From the NCBI GenBank assembly GCA_964487745.1, contig CAZASG010000020.1, forward strand, positions 1 through 64,000: a stretch of 64,000 nucleotides of DNA, given 5' to 3'. Below the pieces are notes generated by a model that worked only from the letters and a program-made list of their open reading frames with translations, did not search any database and was not told the origin of the DNA. The DNA is from Desulfolinea sp964487745 (GTDB lineage Bacteria; Chloroflexota; Anaerolineae; Anaerolineales; Villigracilaceae). The position numbers and the translations under genes were made by a program. Below are positions 8,012 to 16,962 of the stretch, in pieces (position 1 is the first letter of the stretch; each line of letters starts with the position of its first letter).

Positions 8012-10807
8012 TTACACTCCCAACCACTGCTCTGCCAACTTCGGCAACTCATGTAGCGGCGCGACGTGCATCGTGCACTTCGGCAGGGATTCGATGAAGA
8101 GCCGCCCATATTGTTTGGTCTGCACGCGGCGGTCAAAGATGACGACGACACCGCGATCCTGTGCGGAGCGGATCAGGCGCCCGAAGCCTTGACGGAACAT
8201 CAGGATCGCTTCGGGGAGATAGTATTGGTGGAAGGCATTCTCATACAGCTCTGAGCGCGCGGCGATGAGCGGATCGGAAGGCACACCGAAAGGAATTTTG
8301 GCGATGGTCACGGCAGAAAGATCATCACCGGGGATGTCGACTCCTTCCCAGAAGGAGCGGGTGCCGAGCAGAACAGCCTGCTCAGTGGCTTTGAAGCTCT
8401 CTAAGAGGGCATTGGGCGATGCGCCCTCACCCTGCTCGAAGACGATGATTCCCTCTTCGCCAAGCGGTCCGCTGATGGCTTTGGACGTCCGTTGAAGCTG
8501 GGCATACGATGTAAATAACGAGAGCATGCGTCCACCCGTGGCGCGTCCGAGCTGCGTTAGGGCGCGTTCCATCGCTCGTTCGTAGCCGTTCTGGTTGGGT
8601 TCCGGTATATCGCTGGGGATGAAGAGCAGCGTCGATCCCTCATAATCAAATGGCGAACCGAGCGCCAGCATCTCGGCATCGTTGGCACCCAGGGCGCTCT
8701 TCATATAGTCGAAAGTGCCGTGCGTGGTGAGTGTGGCGGAGGTGAGAATAACGCTCTCTTTTTTATGCCAGATATGTTTTTCGATCAACGTGCCGATGTG
8801 CAGCGGGGCGGCTTGCAGGGTCAAGTAATTGTTGCGCGGATGGATCTCGACCCAGTAGACGGTATCTTCGACGGGCGTAGCGATCATGCCGTCGATATTT
8901 TTATAGGCTTCTTCAAGGTGGCGGGCGGCATTCCCCAGGCTGCCGATGGCATCTTCGAGATTTTCCGCGCCCTCGGCATAAAGCTCCGCAGCGCCCTTAT
9001 AAAGCTCTGCCAGCAAATTCATCAGCAGCTTGAAAGTTTCATTCGTATCTTCCCAGGTGGCTTCCACATCTTCCCATTCGGGTAGCATCCGCGTGGCGGG
9101 CACGATCCGCTCTTGCCAGGCATAATTGCTGTTGCCCTTGCCTTCGCGCTGGTATTCGGTAAATTCACCGACTGTATTGAAGAAGACCCGAATTTGCTCC
9201 TGCACCCGGAAGGCGAGATCAGTAGCCCGGGAAATCTTTTGCGTTAAAGCAGCAAGGTCGGACGGACGCAACCCGGCACTTGCTTCCGTTAAAAGCATCC
9301 CGAGCGCCCCCGATTTTGATCCGCCAAGCTCGCGCAGCATCCTGCCGATATCCGGTGGGGCGAGTCTGAAACTAAGTGCGCTGGTGGTCGCGTTTTCGAG
9401 ATGGTGTGCCTCGTCGACGATCAGGTACTCGTATTCGGGCAGCACGCGATTCCCAGAAGCGATATCCGCCAAAAGCAGGGCATGGTTGACGATCAAAATA
9501 TGCGCCGATTGTGACGCCTGCTTTGCCTGATTAAAGGGACAGGTGCCGCCGGTATGCTTCATACAAGTTTCGGCGGTACAGGCATCGTCTTCCGCGGAGA
9601 CACGTCGCCAAACAGCCCGTTCGCCGGGACCCGTTAAATTGATCTCGGCGCGGTCACCGCTCTGGTTCTCTTCGAGCCAGACGAGGATCTTTGCGAGCAC
9701 ACGCATCTCTTCCTTTGTGCGCGGTTTTCGTCGGCGCAGGATGCCCAGTAAGCGCGGGCAGAGATAGTTCGAGCGCCCCTTCATTACGCTGGCGCGCAAG
9801 TCGATATCCAGCGCCGCGGCGAGATCGGGAATGTCCTTGCGAATGAGTTGATCTTGCAGGTTGATGGTGTTGGTCGAGATGACCACACGCGTATTATTCT
9901 GGGTTGCCCATAGCGCCGCAGGGACGAGATAAGCAAAGGATTTGCCAACGCCCGTCCCGGCTTCGATCATGAAGTGGCGGCTTTCAGAGAAAGCTGTGGC
10001 GATGGTTTGGAGCATCTCCACTTGCTCGGCGCGGTACTCGTAATTCTTGAAATAATTCGAGAAAGCGCCGCCATATTCGAGCACAGAGGAAGCCTCCTCC
10101 GGGTCGAGCTGGATGGGATCAGAAACAGGTTGCAGGGGCTGGTGCTTTTCCTCTTCGCGCCCGGCAAATAAGGGTCCACGTGTGCTGCCGCGCACGCTTT
10201 TTGCGGTAATCCCCTCTTTTGAGCGCGCGCGCATGATCTGCTGGAAGACCCATTCACCATCCCAATCCAGACCCTCGCTGAGACGTGTGATCTCCGCCAG
10301 CAGGTCGAGGGGCAGGTTTTCCGCCATTTCATAAAGACGCGCAAAAACGCCCTGAGTAGCGCGGGCGTCGTCAAGGGCGCGATGTGCGTTTCGCAGCGGG
10401 ATGCCAAGCAACTGGCTGAGCGCGCCGAGCTTATAACGTCCCGCCGAGGGGAGCAGGACAGCCGCCAGCTCGTAGGTGTCGATAACGTCGTTGTATTTCA
10501 GCGCATCGTAACGTTGGGTGAAACCCAGATCAAAACGGACGTTATGCCCGATGACAGGCGTATCCCCGACAAAGGCTTCGAATTCCGCCAGCACGTCATG
10601 AATATTGGGTGCGCCGCGCACCATCTCGTTACTGATACCGGTTAGCTGCGTGATAAAGCCGGGAATGCTGCGCCCGGGATTGATGAGCATGGAGAATTCA
10701 TCTTCAACGCGATTTTCATTGAAGCGAATTGCACCGATCTCGATGATGGCGTCTCTTTTGGGATCTAGTCCGGTGGTTTCAAGGTCAAAGGCAACGAGTG
10801 TGGTCAT
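8012..10807 (-). CDS. dinG: DnaQ-type exonuclease fused to DinG-type ATP-dependent helicase
   Basis: 931 residues, the same length class and layout as the Bacillus DinG protein. The N-terminal DEDD 3'-5' exonuclease shows FDLETTGLDP (metal ligands D8, E10) and GHNVRFDLGF. The helicase has Walker A EAGTGVGKS, a four-Cys iron-sulfur region (NYLCPR, DACTAETC, GTCPF), the VDEAHHLE box and a C-terminal QGFGRLIRS motif. XPD-like DinG helicases unwind damaged or R-loop DNA; in Bacillus the protein is reported to act mainly as an exonuclease. It begins just upstream of the FAN1-like gene and ends 18 bp from it, so the two may be co-transcribed. Confidence 0.92.
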   Translation of the reverse strand: MTTLVAFDLETTGLDPKRDAIIEIGAIRFNENRVEDEFSMLINPGRSIPGFITQLTGISNEMVRGAPNIHDVLAEFEAFVGDTPVIGHNVRFDLGFTQRYDALKYNDVIDTYELAAVLLPSAGRYKLGALSQLLGIPLRNAHRALDDARATQGVFARLYEMAENLPLDLLAEITRLSEGLDWDGEWVFQQIMRARSKEGITAKSVRGSTRGPLFAGREEEKHQPLQPVSDPIQLDPEEASSVLEYGGAFSNYFKNYEYRAEQVEMLQTIATAFSESRHFMIEAGTGVGKSFAYLVPAALWATQNNTRVVISTNTINLQDQLIRKDIPDLAAALDIDLRASVMKGRSNYLCPRLLGILRRRKPRTKEEMRVLAKILVWLEENQSGDRAEINLTGPGERAVWRRVSAEDDACTAETCMKHTGGTCPFNQAKQASQSAHILIVNHALLLADIASGNRVLPEYEYLIVDEAHHLENATTSALSFRLAPPDIGRMLRELGGSKSGALGMLLTEASAGLRPSDLAALTQKISRATDLAFRVQEQIRVFFNTVGEFTEYQREGKGNSNYAWQERIVPATRMLPEWEDVEATWEDTNETFKLLMNLLAELYKGAAELYAEGAENLEDAIGSLGNAARHLEEAYKNIDGMIATPVEDTVYWVEIHPRNNYLTLQAAPLHIGTLIEKHIWHKKESVILTSATLTTHGTFDYMKSALGANDAEMLALGSPFDYEGSTLLFIPSDIPEPNQNGYERAMERALTQLGRATGGRMLSLFTSYAQLQRTSKAISGPLGEEGIIVFEQGEGASPNALLESFKATEQAVLLGTRSFWEGVDIPGDDLSAVTIAKIPFGVPSDPLIAARSELYENAFHQYYLPEAILMFRQGFGRLIRSAQDRGVVVIFDRRVQTKQYGRLFIESLPKCTMHVAPLHELPKLAEQWLGV

Positions 10808-10880
10808 AGAGCGTCCTGAAAATTGGGCTTTTGAAAAAAATACTAAAAGAAGATGGTTGGAAGATTATATGCAATTGAAA

Positions 10881-10936
10881 CATGACGAGTGATGCATGAC
10901 CTGATCTCTCACCTGTCACGTTTTGCGCATCACGCT
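10881..10936. repeat. Intergenic repeat, TGACGAGTGA/GCGTGATGCG family, copy 1
   Basis: The spacer holds short GTGAC/GTCAC and GATGC/GCATC blocks in both orientations (TGACGAGTGATGCATGAC, CACCTGTCACGTTTTGCGCA). The same vocabulary recurs at 11667-11729, so this is one family of degenerate intergenic repeats. Confidence 0.5.
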
Positions 10937-11629
10937 TTATGCCTGCAAGGCTCCATTCACTTTTTCGATCTTTTCTTTTGTAAGCGGGGTTTCTTTTGCC
11001 TGTTTACGGATATAGGGTTTTAGTTTCTTCAAATGCAGGGTTGGTACGGGGGCGTTTTCCGCCTGTATCTCAGCATGTTCGCTGGTGAAGATGATACCTG
11101 CCTGAATGGGCGGGATCTCATCTTCGGACATGTGCTTCTTGAGATAACGGGTAAGTTTGTCTGCTTCTGCACCTGCATCCAGATCGGGGCGGCTCATATT
11201 GTCCTGTCCAAAGATTCGCATATAGCCTTGGGCAAAACCGCCTTTTTCGGTTTTCCACTTCTTGCCGTCGTAAACGACTTTCCCTTGTTGATGATACGGG
11301 AGCAGCAGCCAGATCCCGGCTGGTCCAACAAGCACGTTTGGCACAGGGCTGGAGAAATGGTAGACGGTGTAATCGTTATTGAGTCCCTTCAGGCCCTGAT
11401 CGAGAAGTTGATCGGGGCGGGGGCTACGTCCCCAGCGATTGCCAAAATAAATGCCGACCTGCGACATGATAAAGCCCGCTAAAAGTGCAGCGATGGAAAT
11501 ATTAAAAAGGTCGATGCGGGTAAAGGAGATATACATCCCGATACCTAAAACGACAAGTGAACCCAAGCTGGTGAATTGCCCGATCTTGGCATTACGGTTG
11601 ATCAATTTTTCATTTGAAATGATTTTCAT
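10937..11629 (-). CDS. Membrane-anchored NERD-like protein
   Basis: 230 residues from the ATG at 11629, chosen because AAAGGA lies 9 bases upstream; a longer frame to 11722 runs back through the intergenic repeat and should be ignored. Two membrane segments (about residues 18-58) are followed by a soluble domain: GRSPRPDQLLDQGLKGLNND, YHFSSPVPNVLVGPAGIWLL, KVVYDGKKWK. This resembles nuclease-related (NERD) domains, in which a strand with a Gly-Val/Ile-P pair precedes a catalytic core, but I cannot see a convincing full catalytic triad. Function unknown. It follows plsX on the same strand. Confidence 0.65.
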   Translation of the reverse strand: MKIISNEKLINRNAKIGQFTSLGSLVVLGIGMYISFTRIDLFNISIAALLAGFIMSQVGIYFGNRWGRSPRPDQLLDQGLKGLNNDYTVYHFSSPVPNVLVGPAGIWLLLPYHQQGKVVYDGKKWKTEKGGFAQGYMRIFGQDNMSRPDLDAGAEADKLTRYLKKHMSEDEIPPIQAGIIFTSEHAEIQAENAPVPTLHLKKLKPYIRKQAKETPLTKEKIEKVNGALQA

Positions 11630-11666
11630 GACAGAGAGTCCTTTTTGCAGGGGTGTTTTTTTGAAA

Positions 11667-11729
11667 GGTGATGAGTGACGAGTGAGTTTTTTACGTTTTA
11701 CGCTCCACTCGTCACTTTTCACACATCAT
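11667..11729. repeat. Intergenic repeat, same family, copy 2
   Basis: A GTGACGAGTG/CACTCGTCAC inverted repeat (arms at about 11675-11684 and 11705-11714) around TTTTTTACGTTTTACG. It sits between plsX and the NERD-like gene and shares wording with 10881-10936. Confidence 0.6.
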
Positions 11730-11731
11730 GT

Positions 11732-12742
11732 CTATTTTTTCTCGATGGCTTCGCGCATGGCCGTTAAAACATCTGCATCAACAGCTTCCTTTGCCACGCG
11801 GATGGCGTTTTTGATGGCTATGGTATCTGAGCTGCCGTGACCGACGAAGACCAGACCATCCAGACCGAGAAGCGGCGCAGCGCCATGTTCGCTAGGATCA
11901 AGCATTTCTTTCACTGCGCCCAAGGCGGGTTTGACAAGCAGCCCGCCGATTTTGGCGAGAATACCGCCGCTCATAATCGCTTCCTTGATCTTGTCAACCA
12001 AAAGCTTGGAGACGGCTTCAGAAGCCTTGAGCATGACATTGCCGGTAAAGCCATCAGTGACCGCGACATCTACTTCGCCCTTGATGACGCCTTTGCCTTC
12101 GACGTTACCAGCGAAGTTGATATTCGCTTTTTCCAAAAGAGGATAAGTGGCGCGGACGAGTTCGCTCCCTTTGCCTTTCTCTTCGCCATTGGAGATGATT
12201 CCGACTTTGGGATTTTTTACCCCACGCACTTTTTCGGCGTAAACACTACCCAGGATGGCGAACTCAACCAGATTGCGCGGTTTGCAGTCGGGATTGGCGC
12301 CTACATCCATGACGACACAGGAACCTGTTGCAGTAGGGAAAACTGGCGCAAGTGCCGGGCGGTGGATGCCTTTGAGCTTACCCATGCGAAAATAGGACGT
12401 GACCATGGCAGCGCCCGTGTTCCCTGCGGTGACGAAGGCATCTGCCTCGCCCTTCTTGACTAGATCAATGGCGACAGCCATTGAGTTTTGGGCATCCTTA
12501 TGGCGCGCCTTGCGGACGAGGTCGTCATTCTTGTCGTTCATGGTGAGCATATCCGCAGCGTGGATGATGCGAATCGGCAGGTTGCCGGAGGGGTCAAGCT
12601 CATCCAGTAAAGGGCGTAAACGTTTTTCGTCGCCGACCACGATCAGGTCGAGGTCGTATTCCTGCGCAGCCATTACGGCGCCGCGCATATCCACATCCGG
12701 GAAATTGTCCGATCCCATTGCGTCGAGAACTATGGTCGTCAT
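11732..12742 (-). CDS. plsX: Phosphate acyltransferase PlsX
   Basis: 336 residues, full length for PlsX. Signatures: VLDAMGSDNFP at the N-terminus, VTAGNTGAAM near residue 105, MDVGANPDC, and GFTGNVMLK. PlsX converts acyl-ACP plus phosphate into acyl-phosphate, the donor for PlsY, at the cytosolic membrane face. A CAGGAGAATAG box precedes the ATG. It is divergent from the tRNA-Leu(GAG) gene and may be transcribed with the NERD-like gene downstream. The usual fabD/acpP neighbours are absent. Confidence 0.95.
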   Translation of the reverse strand: MTTIVLDAMGSDNFPDVDMRGAVMAAQEYDLDLIVVGDEKRLRPLLDELDPSGNLPIRIIHAADMLTMNDKNDDLVRKARHKDAQNSMAVAIDLVKKGEADAFVTAGNTGAAMVTSYFRMGKLKGIHRPALAPVFPTATGSCVVMDVGANPDCKPRNLVEFAILGSVYAEKVRGVKNPKVGIISNGEEKGKGSELVRATYPLLEKANINFAGNVEGKGVIKGEVDVAVTDGFTGNVMLKASEAVSKLLVDKIKEAIMSGGILAKIGGLLVKPALGAVKEMLDPSEHGAAPLLGLDGLVFVGHGSSDTIAIKNAIRVAKEAVDADVLTAMREAIEKK

Positions 12743-12789
12743 TTGCTATTCTCCTGAAGAAAATAAATTGTACTTTTTCTATAAATTGC

Positions 12790-12817
12790 TTGACAATGTG
12801 TAGAAGGTGATTATAAT
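12790..12817 (+). promoter_or_regulatory. Consensus sigma-70 promoter of tRNA-Leu(GAG)
   Basis: Perfect TTGACA (12790-12795) and perfect TATAAT (12812-12817), 16 bp apart. The tRNA begins 13 bp after the -10 box. Confidence 0.9.
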
Positions 12818-12830
12818 ACCATCTGCGTTT

Positions 12831-12918
12831 GCGCTGGTGGCGGAACTGGCAGACGCGCTAGGTTGAGGGCCTAGTGAGGGATAACCTCATGTGGGTTCAA
12901 GTCCCACCCAGCGCACCA
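12831..12918 (+). tRNA. tRNA-Leu, anticodon GAG, CCA encoded
   Basis: Acceptor stem GCGCTGG/CCAGCGC, anticodon stem CTAGG/CCTAG with loop TTGAGGG (anticodon GAG), long type II variable arm, T-loop GGTTCAAGTCC, discriminator A and an encoded CCA. Confidence 0.96.
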
Positions 12919-12951
12919 AAAAAATGCCCGACAATTGTCGGGCATTTTTTG
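12919..12951. terminator. Bidirectional terminator between tRNA-Leu and the ABC transporter
   Basis: The stem TGCCCGACAA/TTGTCGGGCA is flanked by A7 and T6 runs. It serves the tRNA (plus) and the convergent ABC ATPase gene (minus). Confidence 0.92.
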
Positions 12952-12966
12952 TTTAAATGTTTGAAT

Positions 12967-13713
12967 TTAGTGTTGTAGAATCTGCGAAAGGAAGAGTTTT
13001 GTGCGATCTTCTTTGGGGTTGTTATAGAGGTCGTGCGGCGTTGTGTGTTCCACGATCAGACCTTCGTCCATAAAGATCACTTCGTCGGCAGCAGAGCGGG
13101 CAAAGCCCATCTCGTGTGTCACACAAACCATCGTCATGCCTTCTTTGGCGAGATCGAGCATTACATCCAGCACTTCCTTGATCATTTCGGGGTCGAGGGC
13201 ACTGGTCGGCTCATCAAAGAGCATGATCTTCGGGTTCATTGCCAGCGAACGGGCGATGGCGACGCGCTGTTGTTGTCCGCCCGAAAGATTAGTGGGGTAG
13301 ACCTCTGCTTTTTCGGGAATACCAACTCGTCTGAGTTGTGCCATTGCGATCTCTTCAGCTTCTTCTTTCGAGCGTCCGCGTACTACTTTTTGAGCGATAG
13401 TCACGTTTTCCAGTGCAGTCAGATGCGGGAAAAGGTTGAAAAGTTGAAAAACCATGCCGACTTCGGCACGGGCTGTATTCAATTCTTTTTCATTTTTGCC
13501 GAGTAATTGTCCGTCAATCCATACTTCACCGCTAGTGGGTTTTTCAAGGTGGTTGATGCAACGGAGCATGGTCGATTTTCCAGAACCACTGGGACCGATA
13601 ACAACAACGACTTTCCCTTTTTTGACGGTTAGGCTAACGCCATTGAGTGCTTTGACGCTGCCAAAATGCTTATATAAATCTTTGATAACGATCATATCGC
13701 GTTGTTCAGTCAT
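12967..13713 (-). CDS. Polar amino acid ABC transporter ATP-binding protein
   Basis: 248 residues. Walker A GPSGSGKST (about 37-45), Q-loop FQLFNLFPHLTALENV, signature LSGGQQQR, Walker B IMLFDEPTSALDPE and switch His VTHEMGF mark the HisP/GlnQ class of amino-acid importers. Its start overlaps the end of the permease gene by 8 bp, so the two are translationally coupled. The exact substrate cannot be read from the ATPase. Confidence 0.93.
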   Translation of the reverse strand: MTEQRDMIVIKDLYKHFGSVKALNGVSLTVKKGKVVVVIGPSGSGKSTMLRCINHLEKPTSGEVWIDGQLLGKNEKELNTARAEVGMVFQLFNLFPHLTALENVTIAQKVVRGRSKEEAEEIAMAQLRRVGIPEKAEVYPTNLSGGQQQRVAIARSLAMNPKIMLFDEPTSALDPEMIKEVLDVMLDLAKEGMTMVCVTHEMGFARSAADEVIFMDEGLIVEHTTPHDLYNNPKEDRTKLFLSQILQH

Positions 13714-14548
13714 TTTTGCGTAACCGCCTTTCCATAACTTGGACTAGAAGAGAGAGAACTACCGTTATCGTGAGATACATAACGGATACTGTGACGTATG
13801 CTTCCCTGAAGCGGAAGGTGCTTCCGGCATACAGGCGGGATACCTGGGTAATATCGCGTACCGCCAAAACCGAAACGAGAGATGAATCCTTGACCATGGC
13901 GACAAAGTCGTTCCCCAACGCGGGGAGAACATTGCGCACAGCTTGCGGCAGGATAATGTGCCGCATGGTTTGACCGTAGCTCATCCCCAAAGAGCGACCT
14001 GCTTCCATTTGTCCGCGTCCGATTGATTGGATGCCTGCGCGAAAAATCTCTGCCAGAAATGCCCCATAGGTGATGGCGAGCGCAAAAATAGCACGACCAT
14101 TCATGGTGAAGGCTTTGTTACCAAATTCGCTTAATACCTCTCCGCCAGCTATTCCTATTGTTGTGAGCCACGTACCGAAAGCGTTGATTCCATCAACAAG
14201 CATTGGAACACCTACAAGGGCGATAAAGAAAATTAATACCAGCATAGGTATGCCGCGGATCAATTCGACATAGAGACGAGATAAATTGTTGAAGAAAACA
14301 TTTTTTGATATGCGCCCTAAACCAGCTAACAATCCAAGCATAAGTGCAAAAGCATAGGCTATCAGCGATGTTTTTACAGTGATTTGAATGCCGATTTTAA
14401 TGAAATTAAAGGCATCCTGATAATTCTCTCTGGTCAAGAAGATATAGACTGCCCAAACAAAAATCAGAATAATTCCTAAGAACCACCAGGAAATGTCTTT
14501 TAGTTGTAAGGCAGCTTTCTCATCTGATATAGATGGGCTATTGTCCAT
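13706..14548 (-). CDS. Polar amino acid ABC transporter permease
   Basis: 280 residues from the ATG at 14548. An upstream in-frame ATG at 14566 exists, but the ribosome-binding site GAAGGAGATA lies inside that extension, 6 bases before the chosen start. Five or so membrane segments; the HisM/GlnP signatures VELIRGIPMLVLIFF and the EAA loop AGRSLGMSYGQTMRHIILPQA are clear. No periplasmic substrate-binding protein gene is adjacent: the next gene upstream is unrelated and on the other strand. The transporter must use a binding protein encoded elsewhere. Confidence 0.92.
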   Translation of the reverse strand: MDNSPSISDEKAALQLKDISWWFLGIILIFVWAVYIFLTRENYQDAFNFIKIGIQITVKTSLIAYAFALMLGLLAGLGRISKNVFFNNLSRLYVELIRGIPMLVLIFFIALVGVPMLVDGINAFGTWLTTIGIAGGEVLSEFGNKAFTMNGRAIFALAITYGAFLAEIFRAGIQSIGRGQMEAGRSLGMSYGQTMRHIILPQAVRNVLPALGNDFVAMVKDSSLVSVLAVRDITQVSRLYAGSTFRFREAYVTVSVMYLTITVVLSLLVQVMERRLRKND

Positions 14549-14742
14549 ATGTATCTCCTTCTTCATAACTACTGTTTTCTTCGATCAAATTTTCTCCTTT
14601 GTAAGAATAGACGAAGTTGAACTTTTCTGCAAGGGAAGCCCATGCTTTTTAGCCAAAATTTATTTCGATCCCGGAAAGATTTTCTTTCTGTGAATGGTAA
14701 AATCTCCTTATTACAAGAAAGTATTCACCTTAAGGAGATCTA

Positions 14743-15150
14743 ATGAGTGCTGTTTTCCCAAGTTTTGAATGGCTGCAAGGCCTTGAAGAAAAACTCAACA
14801 ATGACGAGAACTATGCCCGCATTGCCAAGAATTGGGAAGGTGATATGGCCTGTGTTCTTGAAGCAGACGATCAGCTATCAGAGAAGAAGATCTTGTATTT
14901 GGATCTTTGGCACGGTAAATGCCGGGGCATTGCTGAATTGAATGATGTTGAAGAGAAAGATCCCGCCTTTGTGTTGACAGCCTCCTATACCAACTTCCTG
15001 CGCGTTTTGCAGGGCGACCTCGACCCCATGCAGGCCATGCTCACACGCAAATTGGGCGTGAAAGGCAATATGGCTGTTATGATGCGTAATGTGCCCACCG
15101 TGCTGGATTTTGTGCGCTGTGCCCGTGAAGTGACCGATAAAGCCATCTAA
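14743..15150 (+). CDS. SCP2 sterol-binding-domain-like protein
   Basis: 135 residues. A core of the type MACVLEADDQL...YLDLWHGKCRGI...AFVLTASYTNFLRVLQGDLDPMQAMLTRKLGVKGNM is typical of SCP2 domains, which form a hydrophobic lipid-binding cavity. A perfect AAGGAG lies 7 bases before the ATG. It ends two bases before the aldehyde oxidoreductase gene, so the two are one transcript and the protein may present a hydrophobic aldehyde or acyl substrate to that enzyme (inference). Confidence 0.75.
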   Translation: MSAVFPSFEWLQGLEEKLNNDENYARIAKNWEGDMACVLEADDQLSEKKILYLDLWHGKCRGIAELNDVEEKDPAFVLTASYTNFLRVLQGDLDPMQAMLTRKLGVKGNMAVMMRNVPTVLDFVRCAREVTDKAI

Positions 15151-15151
15151 G

Positions 15152-16948
15152 ATGCAGCCTATTCTAAAAGTTGACCTTTCGACGGGGACTTTTGAAGATT
15201 GCATCATCCCTGCTGAGTGGGAGCGTGATTATCTTGGTGCGGCCTCCCTGGCTGCGCGGATCTTATACGACGACCTGACCGCTGATCTTGATCCGTTTGC
15301 GCCGGAAGCGCCGTTGCTGATCCTCAACGGTCCGCTCACTGGGACGGCTGGTCCTGCTGTGGGTAGATTTGTGGTCACCGGGAAATCGCCTGCAACCGGC
15401 CTGTGGGCGGAATCCAATGTGGGCGGCTTTTTCGGTGTCGAGTTACGCAAAACCGGCTACGATGGCATCTGGTTAACGGGAAAAAGTGCTTCACCAAGCT
15501 ATTTATGGTTTAATGATGGCAAGCCCGAATTGAGAGCGGCAGACCATCTTTTGGGGCAGGATACATACGAAATACAAGAATCTCTCAAGGCCGAAACTGG
15601 TGTCAAATCCGCAAAAGTATTGAGTATCGGCATCGCGGGCGAAAATAAGGTTGCCTTTGCTGGGCTGTTCTGCGATCACGGACGCGCGGCGGGGCGAACG
15701 GGGCTTGGGGCAGTGATGGGATCGAAAAAACTCAAAGCCATCGCTGTGCGCGGAACGGGCGCGATCCCGCTGGCGCGACCGGATGCGTTCAAGGAGCTGC
15801 GCTCGGCATCCAACCGCGCTCTGAAAGCCGACCCCATGACAAGCGTTTTGAGCGATCTTGGCTCGGCAGGCGCGGCGGATTATCTCGATTATCTTGGTGA
15901 GATGCCAAAAAAATATTTTAGCACGGGCATGCTCGAAGGTGCCGATAAGGTTTCAGGCGCGAGTGTTGCCGAAACGATTTTGGTTGGCAAAAAAGCCTGC
16001 CATGCCTGTGTGATCGCCTGCGGGCGCGTGGTCGATCTCGGCGATGGCGAGAAGCGCAAGGGACCCGAATATGAAACCCTGGTCGGTTTTGGTCCCAATC
16101 TCGGCATCACCGACGCGATTTTCACCACCCGCATGGGCGAGCTTTGTGACCGCTATGGCATGGACGTCATCTCCGCCAGCGGCACCCTGGGTCTTGCGTA
16201 TAGTCTTTTTGAGCAAGATGTTATTACTACTGACGATACCGGCGGGCTGGCACTCAATTGGGGCAATGAAGAAGCCGCTGAAATCCTTATCCACCAGATG
16301 GCACAACGGGAAGGGTTTGGAGCTTTACTCGCAGATGGTGCGCGTGCACTCGGACATCATTTTGGTGCAGAAGAGCAAGCCGTGCAGGTGAATGGTCTCG
16401 AGCTGGCTTATCACGATCCGCGTGGGGCGTCGGGCATGGCGCTCGTTTACGCCACCTCGCCGCGTGGAGGCTGCCACAATCAATCTGATTACTTCCTCGC
16501 AGACATTGGGCAGGTTGATGACAACCTCGGGCTGGCATATTTCGACCGTCACGCGGGCGCAGAGAAAGCTGCTAACGTCGCTCGTCATCAAGATTGGCGT
16601 ACCATCGGAAACGCCCTTGTCCTCTGCCATTTTGCCAATGTTTCCCCGAAAACGATCGTGAATTTGGTGAATGCCGCCTGTGGTCTGAATATGGATTTAG
16701 ATGGACTGATGCTCGCTGGTGAGCGAGCCTGGAATCTCAAACGCCGCATCAACCTTAATTTGGGCTTGCTCGGTGCTGATGATCGTCTGCCCGATCCTAT
16801 GCTAAAAGCGCTGCCTGACGGCGGCGCGGAAGGCTATACTATCCCCTTCGACGAAATGCTCTCCGCCTACTACAAAGCCCGCGGCTGGGATAAGAACGGT
16901 ATCCCCACGCAGGAGAAGTTGGGTGAGTTGAATTTGGCAGAGTTATAG
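15152..16948 (+). CDS. aor: Aldehyde:ferredoxin oxidoreductase family tungsten/molybdenum enzyme
   Basis: 598 residues, full AOR length. The N-terminal pterin-binding domain shows GPLTGTAGPAVGRF and SNVGGFFG. The [4Fe-4S] ligands are C283, C286, C290 and C492 (KKACHACVIACG; LVLCHF). GPEYETLVGFGPNLG and GLELAYHDPRG are further family motifs. AORs oxidise aldehydes to acids with ferredoxin, using a tungsto-bispterin cofactor, in the cytoplasm of anaerobes. No ferredoxin or moa gene is adjacent. It lies in a run SCP2-AOR-nnr on the plus strand. The precise subfamily (AOR, FOR, GOR-like) is not decided. Confidence 0.92.
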   Translation: MQPILKVDLSTGTFEDCIIPAEWERDYLGAASLAARILYDDLTADLDPFAPEAPLLILNGPLTGTAGPAVGRFVVTGKSPATGLWAESNVGGFFGVELRKTGYDGIWLTGKSASPSYLWFNDGKPELRAADHLLGQDTYEIQESLKAETGVKSAKVLSIGIAGENKVAFAGLFCDHGRAAGRTGLGAVMGSKKLKAIAVRGTGAIPLARPDAFKELRSASNRALKADPMTSVLSDLGSAGAADYLDYLGEMPKKYFSTGMLEGADKVSGASVAETILVGKKACHACVIACGRVVDLGDGEKRKGPEYETLVGFGPNLGITDAIFTTRMGELCDRYGMDVISASGTLGLAYSLFEQDVITTDDTGGLALNWGNEEAAEILIHQMAQREGFGALLADGARALGHHFGAEEQAVQVNGLELAYHDPRGASGMALVYATSPRGGCHNQSDYFLADIGQVDDNLGLAYFDRHAGAEKAANVARHQDWRTIGNALVLCHFANVSPKTIVNLVNAACGLNMDLDGLMLAGERAWNLKRRINLNLGLLGADDRLPDPMLKALPDGGAEGYTIPFDEMLSAYYKARGWDKNGIPTQEKLGELNLAEL

Positions 16949-16962
16949 AAAAGGATGAAGCT

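Noticed and set aside
7950..10900. Prophage or integrative element boundary around the FAN1-like gene
   Set aside because: Only one AT-rich gene is involved; no integrase, attachment duplication or phage gene is visible, and dinG beside it looks native.
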